A stretch of 51,210 nt of DNA from Aneurinibacillus terranovensis DSM 18919 (GCF_000430625.1 NZ_KE387174.1:45519-96728); one strand, 5' to 3'. Positions 25,814 through 35,432 are shown, counted from the first letter of the stretch. Notes: generated by a model from the sequence alone, not told the origin. A program made the numbers and translations.

Positions 25814-26614
25814 ATGAATGTCATTCGCGTAGCTGTAGCCGGACCAAGAGGCAGGATGGGCTCTGAGGCAGTAAAAATGATTTTGCGGGATGAGACGTTA
25901 CAGCTCGTCTGCGGAATTGACCCGAAGTATAACGGGGAGGATGTGGGAACCGTGCTAGGAATCGGCCCGGCGGATGCGGTGTTGGTTCCAGACATTAGAC
26001 AGGCTTTGGATCACTATAAGCCGGATGTGCTCGTCGATTTCACTACACCGCTTGTGGTCAAGCAAAATATGATTGCTGCGATTAAAAAAGAAGTTCGCCC
26101 GGTGGTGGGTACAACGGGTCTTTCCCCGGAAGATATCGCCGAATTGGAACACCTCTGCCAGACGAACCGTGTGGGTGCGATTATTGCCCCGAATTTCGCA
26201 ATCGGGGCAGTTCTCATGATGAAATTTGCCCAGGAAGCGGCTAAATATATGCCCCACGTGGAAATTATTGAACAACACCACGATCAAAAACTGGATGCGC
26301 CCTCTGGAACGGCGATTAAAACGGCGGAACTGATCCAAACAGCCCGAATGGAAATGAGGCAGGGGCATCCGGAAGAAAAAGAGGTAATTGAAGGCGCACG
26401 CGGCGGCTATTACAATGGGTTCCGGATACACAGCGTCCGCCTGCCCGGCCTCGTGGCACATCAGGAAGTGATTTTCGGTGCGGTCGGGCAAACGCTGACC
26501 ATTCGCCATGATTCTATCAATCGGGAATCATTTATGCCGGGCGTCAATCTTGCGATAAAAAAAGTGATGAATCATACCGGACTGATTTACGGACTTGAAA
26601 ATATAATGGAATAA
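25814..26614 (+). CDS. dapB: 4-Hydroxy-tetrahydrodipicolinate reductase
   Basis: NAD(P)H-dependent step of the diaminopimelate/lysine pathway, also supplying the precursor branch to dipicolinate in sporulating bacteria. The 266-residue protein has the Rossmann motif [13 protein letters not shown] (residues 7-19) and the substrate signature [15 protein letters not shown] with the catalytic His-His pair and Lys. Ribosome-binding site AGAGGG. Confidence 0.96.
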   Translation: MNVIRVAVAGPRGRMGSEAVKMILRDETLQLVCGIDPKYNGEDVGTVLGIGPADAVLVPDIRQALDHYKPDVLVDFTTPLVVKQNMIAAIKKEVRPVVGTTGLSPEDIAELEHLCQTNRVGAIIAPNFAIGAVLMMKFAQEAAKYMPHVEIIEQHHDQKLDAPSGTAIKTAELIQTARMEMRQGHPEEKEVIEGARGGYYNGFRIHSVRLPGLVAHQEVIFGAVGQTLTIRHDSINRESFMPGVNLAIKKVMNHTGLIYGLENIME

Positions 26615-26627
26615 GGGGGAGTGCAAG

Positions 26628-27074
26628 ATGAATATTGCATTGATTGCTCATGATAATAAAAAGAACGAAATGGTTAACTTTTCCATCGCCTACCAGGATA
26701 CGCTGGCGCATCACACCGTATATGCCACCGGTACAACCGGGCAACGCATCAGAGAAGCGACGGGGCTTCCTGTTAAGCGGGTTCTTTCCGGCCCACTTGG
26801 CGGGGACCAACAAATTGGAGCCCTTATTGCCCAGGATGAGATGGATCTGGTTATTTTTCTCCGAGATCCGCTGACTGCCCAGCCGCATGAACCGGATGTA
26901 ACGGCTCTTTTGCGATTGTGCGATGTTCACAGCATCCCGCTAGCCACGAATATTGCCACTGCGGAAATGCTGATTCACGCACTGCAGCATGGAAGTTTTA
27001 GCTGGCGCGAAATTGTGAATAAATATAAAGGAGAGAACGTAGTACATGATACTAGACAACGAGCCGAAGATTGA
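26628..27074 (+). CDS. mgsA: Methylglyoxal synthase
   Basis: Converts dihydroxyacetone phosphate to methylglyoxal and phosphate, a relief valve for sugar phosphates. The 148-residue protein contains the N-terminal [10 protein letters not shown], the TGTTG phosphate site, [13 protein letters not shown] and the catalytic aspartate in [14 protein letters not shown]. Its last ten codons overlap the start of bshB1 by 29 nt. Placing this next to bacillithiol genes makes sense, since bacillithiol detoxifies methylglyoxal. Confidence 0.95.
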   Translation: MNIALIAHDNKKNEMVNFSIAYQDTLAHHTVYATGTTGQRIREATGLPVKRVLSGPLGGDQQIGALIAQDEMDLVIFLRDPLTAQPHEPDVTALLRLCDVHSIPLATNIATAEMLIHALQHGSFSWREIVNKYKGENVVHDTRQRAED

Positions 27075-27783
27075 TGTTCTCGCGTTTGGCGCCCATCCTG
27101 ATGATGTAGAAATCGGAGCGGGAGGGGTGCTGCACCGGCTGTCCGCCAAAGGAGAAAAAGTGGCGATATGCGACTTGACCCTTGCCGAGAAATCATCGAA
27201 TGGCACGGTGGAACGCCGCCAGCAGGAGGCAAAAGAAGCGGACCGTGTGCTCGGTATTTGTTTGCGGCGCAATCTTCATCTCCCGGACAGGGGCTTACGC
27301 CTTATGGATGAGCACATACGTCCGATTGTCCGCACAATACGTGAACTGCGTCCGGATATCGTGCTTATGCCTTATTGGAAGGACCGCCACCCGGACCATG
27401 AAATGTGCCATTCACTCGTGAGGGAAGCGGTTTTTAACGCTAAAATCCGCAAATATGAAGTAAGCGGCGACAGGGAGCCGCTGCCGCCCCATAGCGTCAG
27501 CCGCCTGTTATGTTATTTTATAAATGACCATGTGGAGCCGCAGTTTATGGTGGATATCAGTAACGATATCGAGGCGAAACTCGCCGCTCTGTCGGCGTAC
27601 CGCTCCCAGTTTGAAAAAGAAAGCGGTTCGGTGACCACACCTTTGACAGAAGGATACATAGAGCGGGTTCGTGCGCGGGAATATTTGTTCGGACAGGCTT
27701 CAGGCGTGGCGTATGCGGAAGGTTTCGTTAGCTATACGCCCCTGTTATTACATACTTTGCCAGGAAAGGAATCTACCATATGA
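27046..27783 (+). CDS. bshB1: Bacillithiol biosynthesis deacetylase BshB1
   Basis: Zinc-dependent removal of the acetyl group from GlcNAc-malate in bacillithiol synthesis. The 245-residue LmbE-like protein shows the metal motif [12 protein letters not shown] (residues 17-28) and the later HPDHEMCH with the second histidine ligand. Starts inside mgsA with GGAGAG about 10 nt upstream; stop and bshA start overlap (ATGA). Confidence 0.94.
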   Translation: MILDNEPKIDVLAFGAHPDDVEIGAGGVLHRLSAKGEKVAICDLTLAEKSSNGTVERRQQEAKEADRVLGICLRRNLHLPDRGLRLMDEHIRPIVRTIRELRPDIVLMPYWKDRHPDHEMCHSLVREAVFNAKIRKYEVSGDREPLPPHSVSRLLCYFINDHVEPQFMVDISNDIEAKLAALSAYRSQFEKESGSVTTPLTEGYIERVRAREYLFGQASGVAYAEGFVSYTPLLLHTLPGKESTI

Positions 27784-28919
27784 GAATTGGGATCACCTGT
27801 TATCCATCCGTCGGCGGTTCAGGCGTTGTTGCGACGGAACTTGGGAAATTGTTGGCGGAAAAAGGGCATACCGTGCACTTTATTACCTCCGGTATGCCCT
27901 TCCGGCTGGGACAATATTACCGCAACATTTATTTTCACGAGGTGGATGTAAACAGCTATTCCGTGTTTCAATATCCCCCTTATGATTTAACGCTGGCAAG
28001 CCGTATGGCACAGGTGGCCAAAACAGAACAACTGGACTTGCTCCATGTACATTATGCGGTGCCGCATGCCATTTCCGCCTACCTCGCCAAACAAATGGTT
28101 GGCGACCGGCTTAAAGTGGTCACTACGCTGCACGGGACGGATATAACCGTATTGGCCAACGACCGCACGCTTAAAGATATCATTCGCTTTGGCATTGAAC
28201 ACAGCGACGCGGTTACCGCTGTCTCCCGCAATCTAATCGAAGACACAAAACAGATGCTGCAGGTTAAACGTCCGATTGATCTTGTGTACAATTTTATTGA
28301 TAAACGTGAGTATTATCCGCGGGATATGTGCGACATTCGGGAAGAATATGCGCCCAATGGTGAAAAGGTGTTTATCCATATTTCGAATTTTCGCCAGGTG
28401 AAGCGGGTACCTGACGTGGTGAAAATTTTTCATAAAGTGCGCCAGAAAGTTCCGGCTAAATTGCTTCTGATTGGTGAAGGCCCCGAATTGCCTGTCGTGC
28501 GGGAACTCGTGTATGAACTTGGCGTGGCCAGGGACGTCTTTTTCCTTGGAAAACAGGACAGCGTGGCCTGCGTATTATCCATGGCGGATATCCTGCTACT
28601 GCCTTCAGGCCAGGAAAGCTTCGGGCTTGTGGCACTGGAAGCAATGGCTTGCGGCAAGCCGGTGATCGCAAGCGATGCGGGTGGACTGCCTGAAGTTGTG
28701 CAGAACGGAGAAACAGGGTTTACGTGCGCGATAGGTGATCTGGAAACGATGGCAGAACGGGCGATTCAACTGGTTGAAGATGAAGCAATATATGAGCGGT
28801 TTTCCCGCGCGTGTATCGAACGGGCGTATGGTGAATTTTCGCATACGTCGATTACCGAACAGTATGAGGCAATATATAAGCGGGTTTTGCAGACAGAAAC
28901 GGAGCCGTGTTCCCGTTAG
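27780..28919 (+). CDS. bshA: N-acetyl-alpha-D-glucosaminyl L-malate synthase BshA
   Basis: First enzyme of bacillithiol synthesis: glycosyltransferase family 4 protein joining UDP-GlcNAc to malate. The 379-residue protein has the N-terminal glycine-rich loop SVGGSGVVATELG, the HISNFRQVKR central segment and the C-terminal donor site ESFGLVALEAMACGKPVIAS with the E-x7-E motif. Coupled to bshB1 by ATGA. Confidence 0.95.
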   Translation: MRIGITCYPSVGGSGVVATELGKLLAEKGHTVHFITSGMPFRLGQYYRNIYFHEVDVNSYSVFQYPPYDLTLASRMAQVAKTEQLDLLHVHYAVPHAISAYLAKQMVGDRLKVVTTLHGTDITVLANDRTLKDIIRFGIEHSDAVTAVSRNLIEDTKQMLQVKRPIDLVYNFIDKREYYPRDMCDIREEYAPNGEKVFIHISNFRQVKRVPDVVKIFHKVRQKVPAKLLLIGEGPELPVVRELVYELGVARDVFFLGKQDSVACVLSMADILLLPSGQESFGLVALEAMACGKPVIASDAGGLPEVVQNGETGFTCAIGDLETMAERAIQLVEDEAIYERFSRACIERAYGEFSHTSITEQYEAIYKRVLQTETEPCSR

Positions 28920-28958
28920 TCATATCGTGCTGTTAGTAGGCGTTCGTAACGGATGAGC

Positions 28959-29036
28959 TTATTTGCGTCGGCTGAGCTTAACGCTTTGCACGACTTTGGA
29001 TATGAGAACGACCATGCCAATAAAAAAACGGTTCAT
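28959..29036 (-). CDS. 25-residue hydrophobic peptide with a strong ribosome-binding site
   Basis: Minus-strand gene between bshA and cca. The peptide is a single hydrophobic helix (about residues 4-16, FFIGMVVLISKVV) with a basic end (KLSRRK), the shape of a small membrane protein. AAGGAGGAT lies 5 nt before the ATG, far better than expected by chance. A minus-strand CATATAATA at about 29091-29099 resembles the -10 of mother-cell sigma factors (sigma-E/K), which would make it a sporulation peptide; that part is inference. No family recognised. Confidence 0.5.
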   Translation of the reverse strand: MNRFFIGMVVLISKVVQSVKLSRRK

Positions 29037-29149
29037 AAGGATCCTCCTTCATTTGTCCGCAGATCTGAGGAGTTCGTCTGCGCTTAATTCTATTATATGT
29101 GAAAATGAGGTTGATTTTTCATGTATTTGTTAAACGGGGGGCTGCAAAA

Positions 29150-30445
29150 TTGAAAGGGAATGTCATACGGGCCGGCACGCGTCTGCTCGAAACGTTAGAG
29201 CATGCCGGCTATACCGCCTATTTTGTCGGGGGGTATGTGCGCGATTTTTTTTTAAACCGCCCTGTGAACGACCTTGATGTAGCTACCTCGGCCGCACCGG
29301 AAGAAGTAATGAAGCTGTTTGAACGGGTGGTGCCGACCGGTCTCGCGCACGGCACGGTTACCGTTCTGATGGATGGGATTCCGATTGAAGTGACCACGTA
29401 CCGCACGGAAACCGGCTATGCAGACTACAGAAGGCCGGATCAAGTAAAATTTGTCACTTCGATTGAAGAAGATTTAGCGCGCCGGGATTTTACGATAAAT
29501 GCGATGGCAATGGATGTGCGGGGAAAACTGGTCGACCCGTATAATGGGAAATGCGACCTTCGACGCAGGCAAATTCGCGCTGTCGGAGAGGCGAACGAGC
29601 GCTTTGCTGAAGATGCCCTGCGCATGTTTCGCGCGCTCCGGTTCGCCAGTCAGCTTTCGTTTGAAATCGAAGCTGCGACAATGGCGGCCATTGCAGACAA
29701 TGCCAGCCTGATCAGCCACATTGCCGTCGAACGCATCCGCGCAGAATGGCACAAGCTTATCATGGGGACGGAACCCGAAAGCACGATCATTTTACTGGCT
29801 GGAACCGGACTTGCTGCGCATATCCCCGGGCTGTCCCGTCTTCTTCATACAACGGAATGGATCGACCCTTCAGAAGGGAAGCGAACGGTTACACTGCGGG
29901 AGTGGTCCGACCTGCACGTCAGGTGGGCGGTTCTGCTTTTGCTGTCCGGCACAGGCAATGAAAGCACAAACATTATGCGGGCTCTCCGCTGTGAAAATAA
30001 ATTGATTAAAAAGTGTAAGCAATTGATACACCTTGTCATGAATTTTGCGGAAAACACGGAACCGGTCTCACAAAGCACAAAATCACCGGCAGCTTCTATG
30101 ACGGTGCCGGAAGAAAAAGCGCTGTGCATTTTGCTTACCCACGCATACGAAGAGGTTGTAGCAGCCGCCAGCGTGTACGATCGTCTTATCGGGGCAGGGG
30201 GAAGATCTTCTCCCTGCGGCCTTGAGCCGTTTTTCCGGCAGAGGTATGAAACGATGGCTGTTAAAAATATTAGCAGCCTGGCTGTGAGCGGCGCCGACCT
30301 GCAGCGGGCCACTGGCCGTTCACCCGGCATGTGGATCAGTCGCGTCTTGCTGCAGCTTGCGCTGGACGTGAATACAGACTGCGTGGCCAATACAGCGGAC
30401 GCGCTGTTGGCCCGGGCGAGGATGATGGTGAATGAATATACGTGA
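29150..30445 (+). CDS. cca: CCA tRNA nucleotidyltransferase
   Basis: Adds or repairs the 3' CCA of tRNAs. The 431-residue class II enzyme has the catalytic GGYVRDFFLNRPVNDLDVAT (about residues 25-44) with the DxD metal pair, the RRDFTINAMA motif and the EDALRMFRALRFA neck. TTG 29150 is preferred as start: GGGGGG lies 8 nt upstream, and the longer form from GTG 29099 lacks a ribosome-binding site. Overlaps birA by 14 nt, as in B. subtilis. Confidence 0.93.
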   Translation: MKGNVIRAGTRLLETLEHAGYTAYFVGGYVRDFFLNRPVNDLDVATSAAPEEVMKLFERVVPTGLAHGTVTVLMDGIPIEVTTYRTETGYADYRRPDQVKFVTSIEEDLARRDFTINAMAMDVRGKLVDPYNGKCDLRRRQIRAVGEANERFAEDALRMFRALRFASQLSFEIEAATMAAIADNASLISHIAVERIRAEWHKLIMGTEPESTIILLAGTGLAAHIPGLSRLLHTTEWIDPSEGKRTVTLREWSDLHVRWAVLLLLSGTGNESTNIMRALRCENKLIKKCKQLIHLVMNFAENTEPVSQSTKSPAASMTVPEEKALCILLTHAYEEVVAAASVYDRLIGAGGRSSPCGLEPFFRQRYETMAVKNISSLAVSGADLQRATGRSPGMWISRVLLQLALDVNTDCVANTADALLARARMMVNEYT

Positions 30446-31409
30446 AGGAATGCTCCAGCTTTTAAAGGAAGCAGGGGACAATTTTATCTCAGGGGAAGAA
30501 ATCAGCAAACGGCTTGGTGTTTCCCGCACGGCGATCTGGAAGCATATCGAAGAACTGCGCGAAGAGGGGTATGTTTTCGAAGCTGTGCGCCGTTCAGGAT
30601 ATCGATTACTCGCCACCCCTGATGTAACGTCGGCCGAAGAAATTAAACTTGGTCTGACAACAAAGACATTCGGCTGTGCAGTCCACCATTTTGCGGTGGT
30701 CGATTCCACGCAGAATAAATGCCAGGACCTTGCCAAACAGGGGGCACCGGAAGGAACGCTGGTTGTGGCGGACCAGCAGATCGGCGGCAAAGGCCGTCTT
30801 GGCAGGGTATGGTACTCTCCTGCAGGGAAAAACATTTCCATGAGTTTATTGCTTCGCCCTACGCTGGAACTGCAGGAATGCCCGCAGATTACCTTACTCG
30901 CAGCCGTTGCTATCGTGGAGACAATGCGGGACATTTGTGGAGTGGAAGCGTCAATTAAGTGGCCGAACGACATCCTCGTGAATGGGAAAAAGGTTTGTGG
31001 AATTCTCACAGAATTGAATGCGGAGGCCGAACGTATCAATTGGCTTATCATTGGTATGGGGATTAATGTGAATACTTTAGAAGAGGATTTTCCGCCGGAG
31101 ATTCTGGAAATTGCCACATCGCTGGCCATCGAAAAAAAAAGGCAGTTTCGCCGGGCTGAAATCATCCAAGGAATTTTAAAGCGCCTGGAAGAACTTTATT
31201 TGCTCTACATTGATGAAGGATTTGCACCGATAAAAAAAAGGTGGGAATTATACGCGGTAACGATCGGCAAACGGGTGACTATTCGCACCCTGCACGGTTC
31301 CCTGACAGGCTATGCGGAAGGGATCGACGAAACCGGCGTTTTGCTTGTGAGGCGGGATAATGGCAGCCTGAATAAAGTATATTCCGCCGATGTAGAAATA
31401 CATGCTTAA
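30432..31409 (+). CDS. birA: Bifunctional biotin-protein ligase and biotin operon repressor BirA
   Basis: Attaches biotin to carboxyl carrier protein and, as biotinyl-AMP complex, represses biotin genes. The 325-residue protein has an N-terminal winged helix (about residues 18-60; KRLGVSRTAIWKHIEELR), the ligase core with GGKGRLGRVWYSPAGKN (the GRGRxGR adenylate loop in GKGR form) and KWPNDILVNGKK, and a C-terminal SH3-like domain. The helix-turn-helix shows it is the repressor type. Confidence 0.95.
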   Translation: MNIREGMLQLLKEAGDNFISGEEISKRLGVSRTAIWKHIEELREEGYVFEAVRRSGYRLLATPDVTSAEEIKLGLTTKTFGCAVHHFAVVDSTQNKCQDLAKQGAPEGTLVVADQQIGGKGRLGRVWYSPAGKNISMSLLLRPTLELQECPQITLLAAVAIVETMRDICGVEASIKWPNDILVNGKKVCGILTELNAEAERINWLIIGMGINVNTLEEDFPPEILEIATSLAIEKKRQFRRAEIIQGILKRLEELYLLYIDEGFAPIKKRWELYAVTIGKRVTIRTLHGSLTGYAEGIDETGVLLVRRDNGSLNKVYSADVEIHA

Positions 31410-31473
31410 AAAATTCTTTTCTGATATAATAAAGAAAATTGCCGGTGTATGTGCGCAAAAGTTGACACACCGC

Positions 31474-31501
31474 GAGAGGGCTGTATCAATTCGAACGGCA
31501 C
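31474..31501 (+). promoter_or_regulatory. Candidate promoter of the panBCD leader
   Basis: A TTGACA within GTTGACACACC, followed after 16 nt by TATCAA, gives a moderate sigma-A promoter about 200 nt before panB. An upstream TATAAT near 31424 lacks a good -35. Confidence 0.4.
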
Positions 31502-31538
31502 CTTTTCTTTTCTTAACCAAACCCATAATCACATCTGC

Positions 31539-31569
31539 TCTGAGCCTGCCATGTGAGGACCGAGACAGA
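31539..31569 (+). promoter_or_regulatory. Stem-loop resembling the pan motif upstream of panB
   Basis: TCTG (31539-31542) pairs with CAGA (31566-31569), and G-CCT with AGG-C further in, leaving unpaired adenines (31543 and 31559). The published pan RNA motif in Firmicutes is a stem-loop with two conserved bulged adenines in leaders of pantothenate genes. The place and general form agree; I cannot check the consensus, so this is a suggestion. Confidence 0.4.
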
Positions 31570-31611
31570 AGGAAGCTAGCTGGATACACTGCGTATGCAC
31601 GCTTTTATAGA

Positions 31612-31647
31612 GCGCCTTCTCCTTTCGGTGAAGGCGTTTTTCTATTC
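31612..31647 (+). terminator. Terminator in the panB leader
   Basis: CGCCTTCTCC and GGTGAAGGCG form a 10-bp stem with one T-T mismatch, loop TTTC, followed by TTTTTCTATT. It lies after birA but also 50 nt before panB, so it can be the birA terminator or an attenuator of panBCD. Confidence 0.75.
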
Positions 31648-31696
31648 CTTCGCTACCTTAGGATGCGGCTGCAAGCAGGTAAAGGAGGATTTTTTA

Positions 31697-32548
31697 GTGA
31701 CGAACCCGATTACAACGGCCAGCCTGAAAGAAATGAAAAAGAACAAGCAACCGATTGTCATGCTCACCGCCTACGATTATCCTTCTGCAAAACTTGCGGA
31801 CGAAGCGGGTGTCGACATGATTCTTGTCGGGGATTCGCTTGGAATGGTTGTGTTAGGCTACGAATCAACGATTCCTGTGACAATGGAAGATATGGTTCAC
31901 CACACAAAGGCGGTAACGCGCGGTACGGCGAGAGCGTTTGTTGTTGCGGATCTCCCTTTTTTAACCTATCACGCAACGATCGAGGAAGGTCTGCATAACG
32001 CGGGTCGCCTTATGCAGGAAGGGGGAGCAAAAGCGGTAAAAATGGAAGGCGGAGAAGAGCTTGTTCCGCTTATTCGCCGCTGCACACAGGCGGGTATTCC
32101 TGTGGTCGCCCACATCGGACTTACTCCGCAATCGGTTCACCAGTTTGGCGGCTATAAAGTCCAGGGAAAGACGCCGGAAGCAGCTCGAAAATTGCTGGAC
32201 GATGCGCTGGTTCTGGAAGCGGCGGGGGCTTTTATGATTGTCATGGAATGTGTGCCACGGCAGCTTGCCCGCCTTATTTCTGAAAAATTGACGATTCCGA
32301 CCATCGGAATCGGGGCAGGAGCTGGCTGTGACGGGCAGGTTCTGGTTTACCATGATATTTTAACTTATGGAAATGACCGCGTACCAAAGTTTGTAAAAAA
32401 ATATGCGGCCATCGGTGAAACAATAAAGGAAGCAATTGCCGGTTATGCACTGGAAGTGCGGACGGGTGAGTTTCCTAAGGAAGATCATACGTTTACGATC
32501 AAAGAAGAACTTATTGAACAACTATACGGAGATGGGGTAAAACAATGA
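31697..32548 (+). CDS. panB: 3-Methyl-2-oxobutanoate hydroxymethyltransferase
   Basis: Transfers a hydroxymethyl group from methylenetetrahydrofolate to ketoisovalerate, first step to pantoate. The 283-residue TIM barrel has the metal-site residues in [20 protein letters not shown] and [14 protein letters not shown]. Start GTG 31697: AAAGGAGG lies 8 nt upstream; the open frame extends to 31595 but runs over the terminator. Overlaps panC by 4 nt. Confidence 0.95.
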   Translation: MTNPITTASLKEMKKNKQPIVMLTAYDYPSAKLADEAGVDMILVGDSLGMVVLGYESTIPVTMEDMVHHTKAVTRGTARAFVVADLPFLTYHATIEEGLHNAGRLMQEGGAKAVKMEGGEELVPLIRRCTQAGIPVVAHIGLTPQSVHQFGGYKVQGKTPEAARKLLDDALVLEAAGAFMIVMECVPRQLARLISEKLTIPTIGIGAGAGCDGQVLVYHDILTYGNDRVPKFVKKYAAIGETIKEAIAGYALEVRTGEFPKEDHTFTIKEELIEQLYGDGVKQ

Positions 32549-33483
32549 AATGTGTAACCACGATTCATGAACTTCGCTCAGATCTTAAGCCGAGCCGTGG
32601 AAAAATAATCGGTTTTGTCCCAACTATGGGATACCTGCACGAAGGACACTTAAGCCTGGTTGAGCGGGCGAAAAAAATGTGTGATGTTGTGGTCATGAGC
32701 ATTTTCGTCAATCCGCTGCAGTTTGGCCCAACGGAAGATCTCGAGAAGTATCCGCGTGATTTAGCACGTGATACGGCCCTGGCTGAAGCAAACGGGGTTG
32801 ATTTTCTGTTTACGCCTTCGGTTGAAGAAATGTATCCAACAGCAAGCAAAACACTGGTAACCGTCAAAGACATTACCGATTCACTGTGCGGTGCCTCTCG
32901 CCCGGGCCATTTTGACGGGGTGGCGACGGTTGTGTCCAAACTGTTTAACATCGTGCAGCCTGACTATGCATTTTTCGGTATGAAGGATGCTCAGCAGGTG
33001 GCTGTTATTCAACAAATGGTGTCGGATCTTAACATGCCTGTAACGATTGTTCCCTGCGAAATTGTCCGTGAAGCGGACGGGCTCGCGTTAAGTTCCCGCA
33101 ACGTGTACCTAAACGAAGAACAGCGCAGGCAGGCGCTTGTCTTATTCCGTTCTCTCAACACGGTTAAGCAGGCGTTTGATAATGGTGAACGCCGTACCGC
33201 CGCATTAAAAGAAGCAGCCGTGTCAGCCATCAGCAAGAGTCCGGAAGCGCGCATTGATTATGTTGAAATTCGCGAGTACCCGTCCCTGGCGGAAATCGAA
33301 ACGATCGATGGGGAAGCTCTGGTCGCACTCGCCGTATACTTTGAAAATACCCGTTTAATTGACAATATAAAGCTGTCTGTAAGAGGAGGAAACGCACATG
33401 TTTCGCACCATGATGAAAGCCAAAATTCACCGGGCCACGGTGACAGAAGCGAACTTGAACTATGTGGGCAGTATAACAATTGA
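32545..33483 (+). CDS. panC: Pantothenate synthetase, with a C-terminal extension into panD
   Basis: ATP-dependent joining of pantoate and beta-alanine. The class I aminoacyl-tRNA-synthetase-like core is complete: [13 protein letters not shown] (HxGH ATP site), [23 protein letters not shown], and ALSSRNVYL (KMSKS-like loop). Family members end soon after TRLIDN; here the frame runs on for about 30 codons, overlapping panD by 86 nt, to 312 residues in place of about 286. A TAA lies in the +1 frame just after the normal end (KLSV), so a single-base change may have removed the stop. Activity is probably retained. Confidence 0.92.
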   Translation: MKCVTTIHELRSDLKPSRGKIIGFVPTMGYLHEGHLSLVERAKKMCDVVVMSIFVNPLQFGPTEDLEKYPRDLARDTALAEANGVDFLFTPSVEEMYPTASKTLVTVKDITDSLCGASRPGHFDGVATVVSKLFNIVQPDYAFFGMKDAQQVAVIQQMVSDLNMPVTIVPCEIVREADGLALSSRNVYLNEEQRRQALVLFRSLNTVKQAFDNGERRTAALKEAAVSAISKSPEARIDYVEIREYPSLAEIETIDGEALVALAVYFENTRLIDNIKLSVRGGNAHVSHHDESQNSPGHGDRSELELCGQYNN

Positions 33484-33781
33484 CCGCGATATCATTGATG
33501 CGGTGGATATTTTGCCAAATGAGAAGGTTCAGATTGTGAATAATAACAACGGTGCCCGCCTGGAAACGTATGTGATTGAGGGGGAACGGGGCAGCGGAGT
33601 GATTTGCCTGAACGGGGCAGCCGCGCGCCTTGTCCAGCCGGGAGACACGGTCATTATTATTTCGTATGCAATGATGACCGAGGAAGAAGCCAGAGGGTAC
33701 CAGCCGACGATTGCCATCATGGATAAAAACAATCATATTGAGCAGTTAATCGGGCAAGAAATCCATGCCACCGTGCTGTAA
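33398..33781 (+). CDS. panD: Aspartate 1-decarboxylase, pyruvoyl type
   Basis: Makes beta-alanine from aspartate. The proenzyme cleaves itself at Gly24-Ser25 (YVGSITID), turning Ser25 into the pyruvoyl group; both residues and the catalytic Lys9 are present. 127 residues, the family's length. Good AGGAGG before ATG 33398, located inside the extended panC frame. Confidence 0.96.
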   Translation: MFRTMMKAKIHRATVTEANLNYVGSITIDRDIIDAVDILPNEKVQIVNNNNGARLETYVIEGERGSGVICLNGAAARLVQPGDTVIIISYAMMTEEEARGYQPTIAIMDKNNHIEQLIGQEIHATVL

Positions 33782-33810
33782 TCGATATGGAAACATAGCG
33801 GATTGATAAG

Positions 33811-33866
33811 GCCCCCCTTCTTGAGACACACTGAATGTATGGACCAAGAAAGGGGGCTTTCTTTTG
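33811..33866 (+). terminator. Terminator after panD that also covers the next ribosome-binding site
   Basis: GCCCCCCTTCTTG (33811-33823) pairs with CAAGAAAGGGGGC (33845-33857), one mismatch, and TTTCTTTT follows. The 3' arm is also the only ribosome-binding site (AAAGGGGG) of the TTG start at 33864, so in read-through RNA the site would be masked. Confidence 0.7.
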
Positions 33867-35357
33867 CTTTCACACTTTTTTGCTGCATTGAACGAACGAT
33901 TGCTTCAGATCCAAACGAAGCTTGCCGGAAATAAACAAAAAGAAAAACAAAAATATTACAATGAAATTATGGAGCTGCGTGCACTCAGTGATTGTTTCGT
34001 CGAAGAATGGCTGGCATTTGAAGAAAAGCTTATCGACCTGCAGCGGATGATGGAACGGGAATGGGAATCGTCGGCCGGAAGTTCAAAGGGTTCGTCCCAT
34101 GGCCATGGCGCAGGTTTATCTGCGATAAATCAGGCGGAGGTTTCACCATCTGTCATCGATGCAGACGGTGGGTTCGCATCGGAAAGCGAGGCAGCGATCC
34201 CTCTCCCTGTCGCGATGAATTTTCGCAAAGGACAAGGATATTTTGCCCTATCCATGTATGACGAAGCCGTCAAATCGTTCAGCGCGGTCATCGAGCATGA
34301 ACCAGATCTTACCATCGCTCGCTTATACCTCGCCTTCGGATTTTTAATGTCCAATCATCTGGAAGTTGCCTACAAACAATTTCAATTGCTCGTTAAAACG
34401 TCGAATCATCCGCTGATTAAGGCGGCTTCGCTAAATGCGCTCGGCTGCATTTCTGTACTTGAAAGCCGCACAGACCTTGGGCTCAAATGGTTTGACCGCG
34501 CATTGGAACAATACCCGGAGTTTCAGGATGCGGCGTTTAACAGAATGCTGACGCTTTATCACGCCGGGGAGTATAATGCATGCGTTCAGGCTGTGTGCTC
34601 CATTCGCGATGCCGATGCGGATTTGGAAATCCAGTTCCTGCTGTTCAGTGCGTTCCTGAAGAGCGGCCGCAAGAAGGAAGCGAAAGAATGCTTACGGCGG
34701 GCCCGCCGAATTGCGTCGCAGCAGGAAGGGACACCCCGCGATTGGCAGGTCATCGCGCACGGATATGAGCAGTTGTACTTGTTTAAGGAAGCTGCATTTT
34801 GCTACAGGCGGTTGCTTCCGGATTTGCGGAAAGAGGCATGGGTCTGGCACGGCATCGGCTGGTCTTTGTGGCAGCAAAAAAAAGAAGCAGACGCCGTTCC
34901 TTATCTTAAGCGGGCACTGGCGCTTGAGCCGCATAATGCGGAATACGCCTGTTCGTATGGCTGGGCAATGCTCGGGCTGGGTGAAACAGAAAAAGCCTAT
35001 CAAATTTTCAGTCTCATCGACCTCCAAAAAAAAGGAACGCATGAAGCCGTACTTGCGGTAGCCGGCATGATTGAGGCTCTTTTACAAAACCCGGAGATAG
35101 GTGAAGGGCTTACAGAAGCCGAAACGCTGACCCGGCGGATGCTGTATGATGCCCGACCGAACACACGGGCGCTCGGTCATTTCCAATTGGGGAAAATTTG
35201 CATGGTGCAGGAAGACAAAGACGGAGCGATGCACCATTTTTCATTAAGCGAGTCATTGATTCGTGAAGGGGCTTTGTATACCGGGCTGCTTCACTATATG
35301 AAAGGGAACCGCCTGAAAGCGTATGATAAATGGGAAATGACCCCGCCGATTCTGTAG
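33864..35357 (+). CDS. Tetratricopeptide-repeat protein between panD and dinG
   Basis: A 497-residue soluble protein with an N-terminal coiled-coil-like helix (residues 5-70, charged, QKEKQKYYNEIMELR), a Ser/Gly/His-rich linker (about 72-110) and then TPR repeats to the end (for example YFALSMYDEAVKSFSAVIE near 128 and YSYG/WAMLGLGETEKAYQIF near 365-385). Partner-binding role likely; specific function unknown. B. subtilis has no gene here. TTG 33864 has AAAGGGGG 7 nt upstream. Confidence 0.8.
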   Translation: MLSHFFAALNERLLQIQTKLAGNKQKEKQKYYNEIMELRALSDCFVEEWLAFEEKLIDLQRMMEREWESSAGSSKGSSHGHGAGLSAINQAEVSPSVIDADGGFASESEAAIPLPVAMNFRKGQGYFALSMYDEAVKSFSAVIEHEPDLTIARLYLAFGFLMSNHLEVAYKQFQLLVKTSNHPLIKAASLNALGCISVLESRTDLGLKWFDRALEQYPEFQDAAFNRMLTLYHAGEYNACVQAVCSIRDADADLEIQFLLFSAFLKSGRKKEAKECLRRARRIASQQEGTPRDWQVIAHGYEQLYLFKEAAFCYRRLLPDLRKEAWVWHGIGWSLWQQKKEADAVPYLKRALALEPHNAEYACSYGWAMLGLGETEKAYQIFSLIDLQKKGTHEAVLAVAGMIEALLQNPEIGEGLTEAETLTRRMLYDARPNTRALGHFQLGKICMVQEDKDGAMHHFSLSESLIREGALYTGLLHYMKGNRLKAYDKWEMTPPIL

Positions 35358-35432
35358 AAATCGGCATTTTTATCTTGCACTTCACGCCCCGGTGATTCAG
35401 AATAGATGGAAGAGCTTTCTGAGGTGAAGTGA

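Noticed and set aside
29845-31165. Two long minus-strand frames (181 and 281 codons) opposite cca and birA
   Set aside because: Both lie antisense to well-identified enzymes and have no ribosome-binding site; Ser/Arg/Pro-rich translation is typical of shadow frames.
31595-31696. N-terminal extension of panB
   Set aside because: The extension reads through the leader terminator; GTG 31697 has a perfect ribosome-binding site and gives the normal family N-terminus.
31410-31696. T-box or known metabolite riboswitch before panB
   Set aside because: No T-box core or other riboswitch core recognised by eye; only the pan-like stem-loop remains as a candidate.
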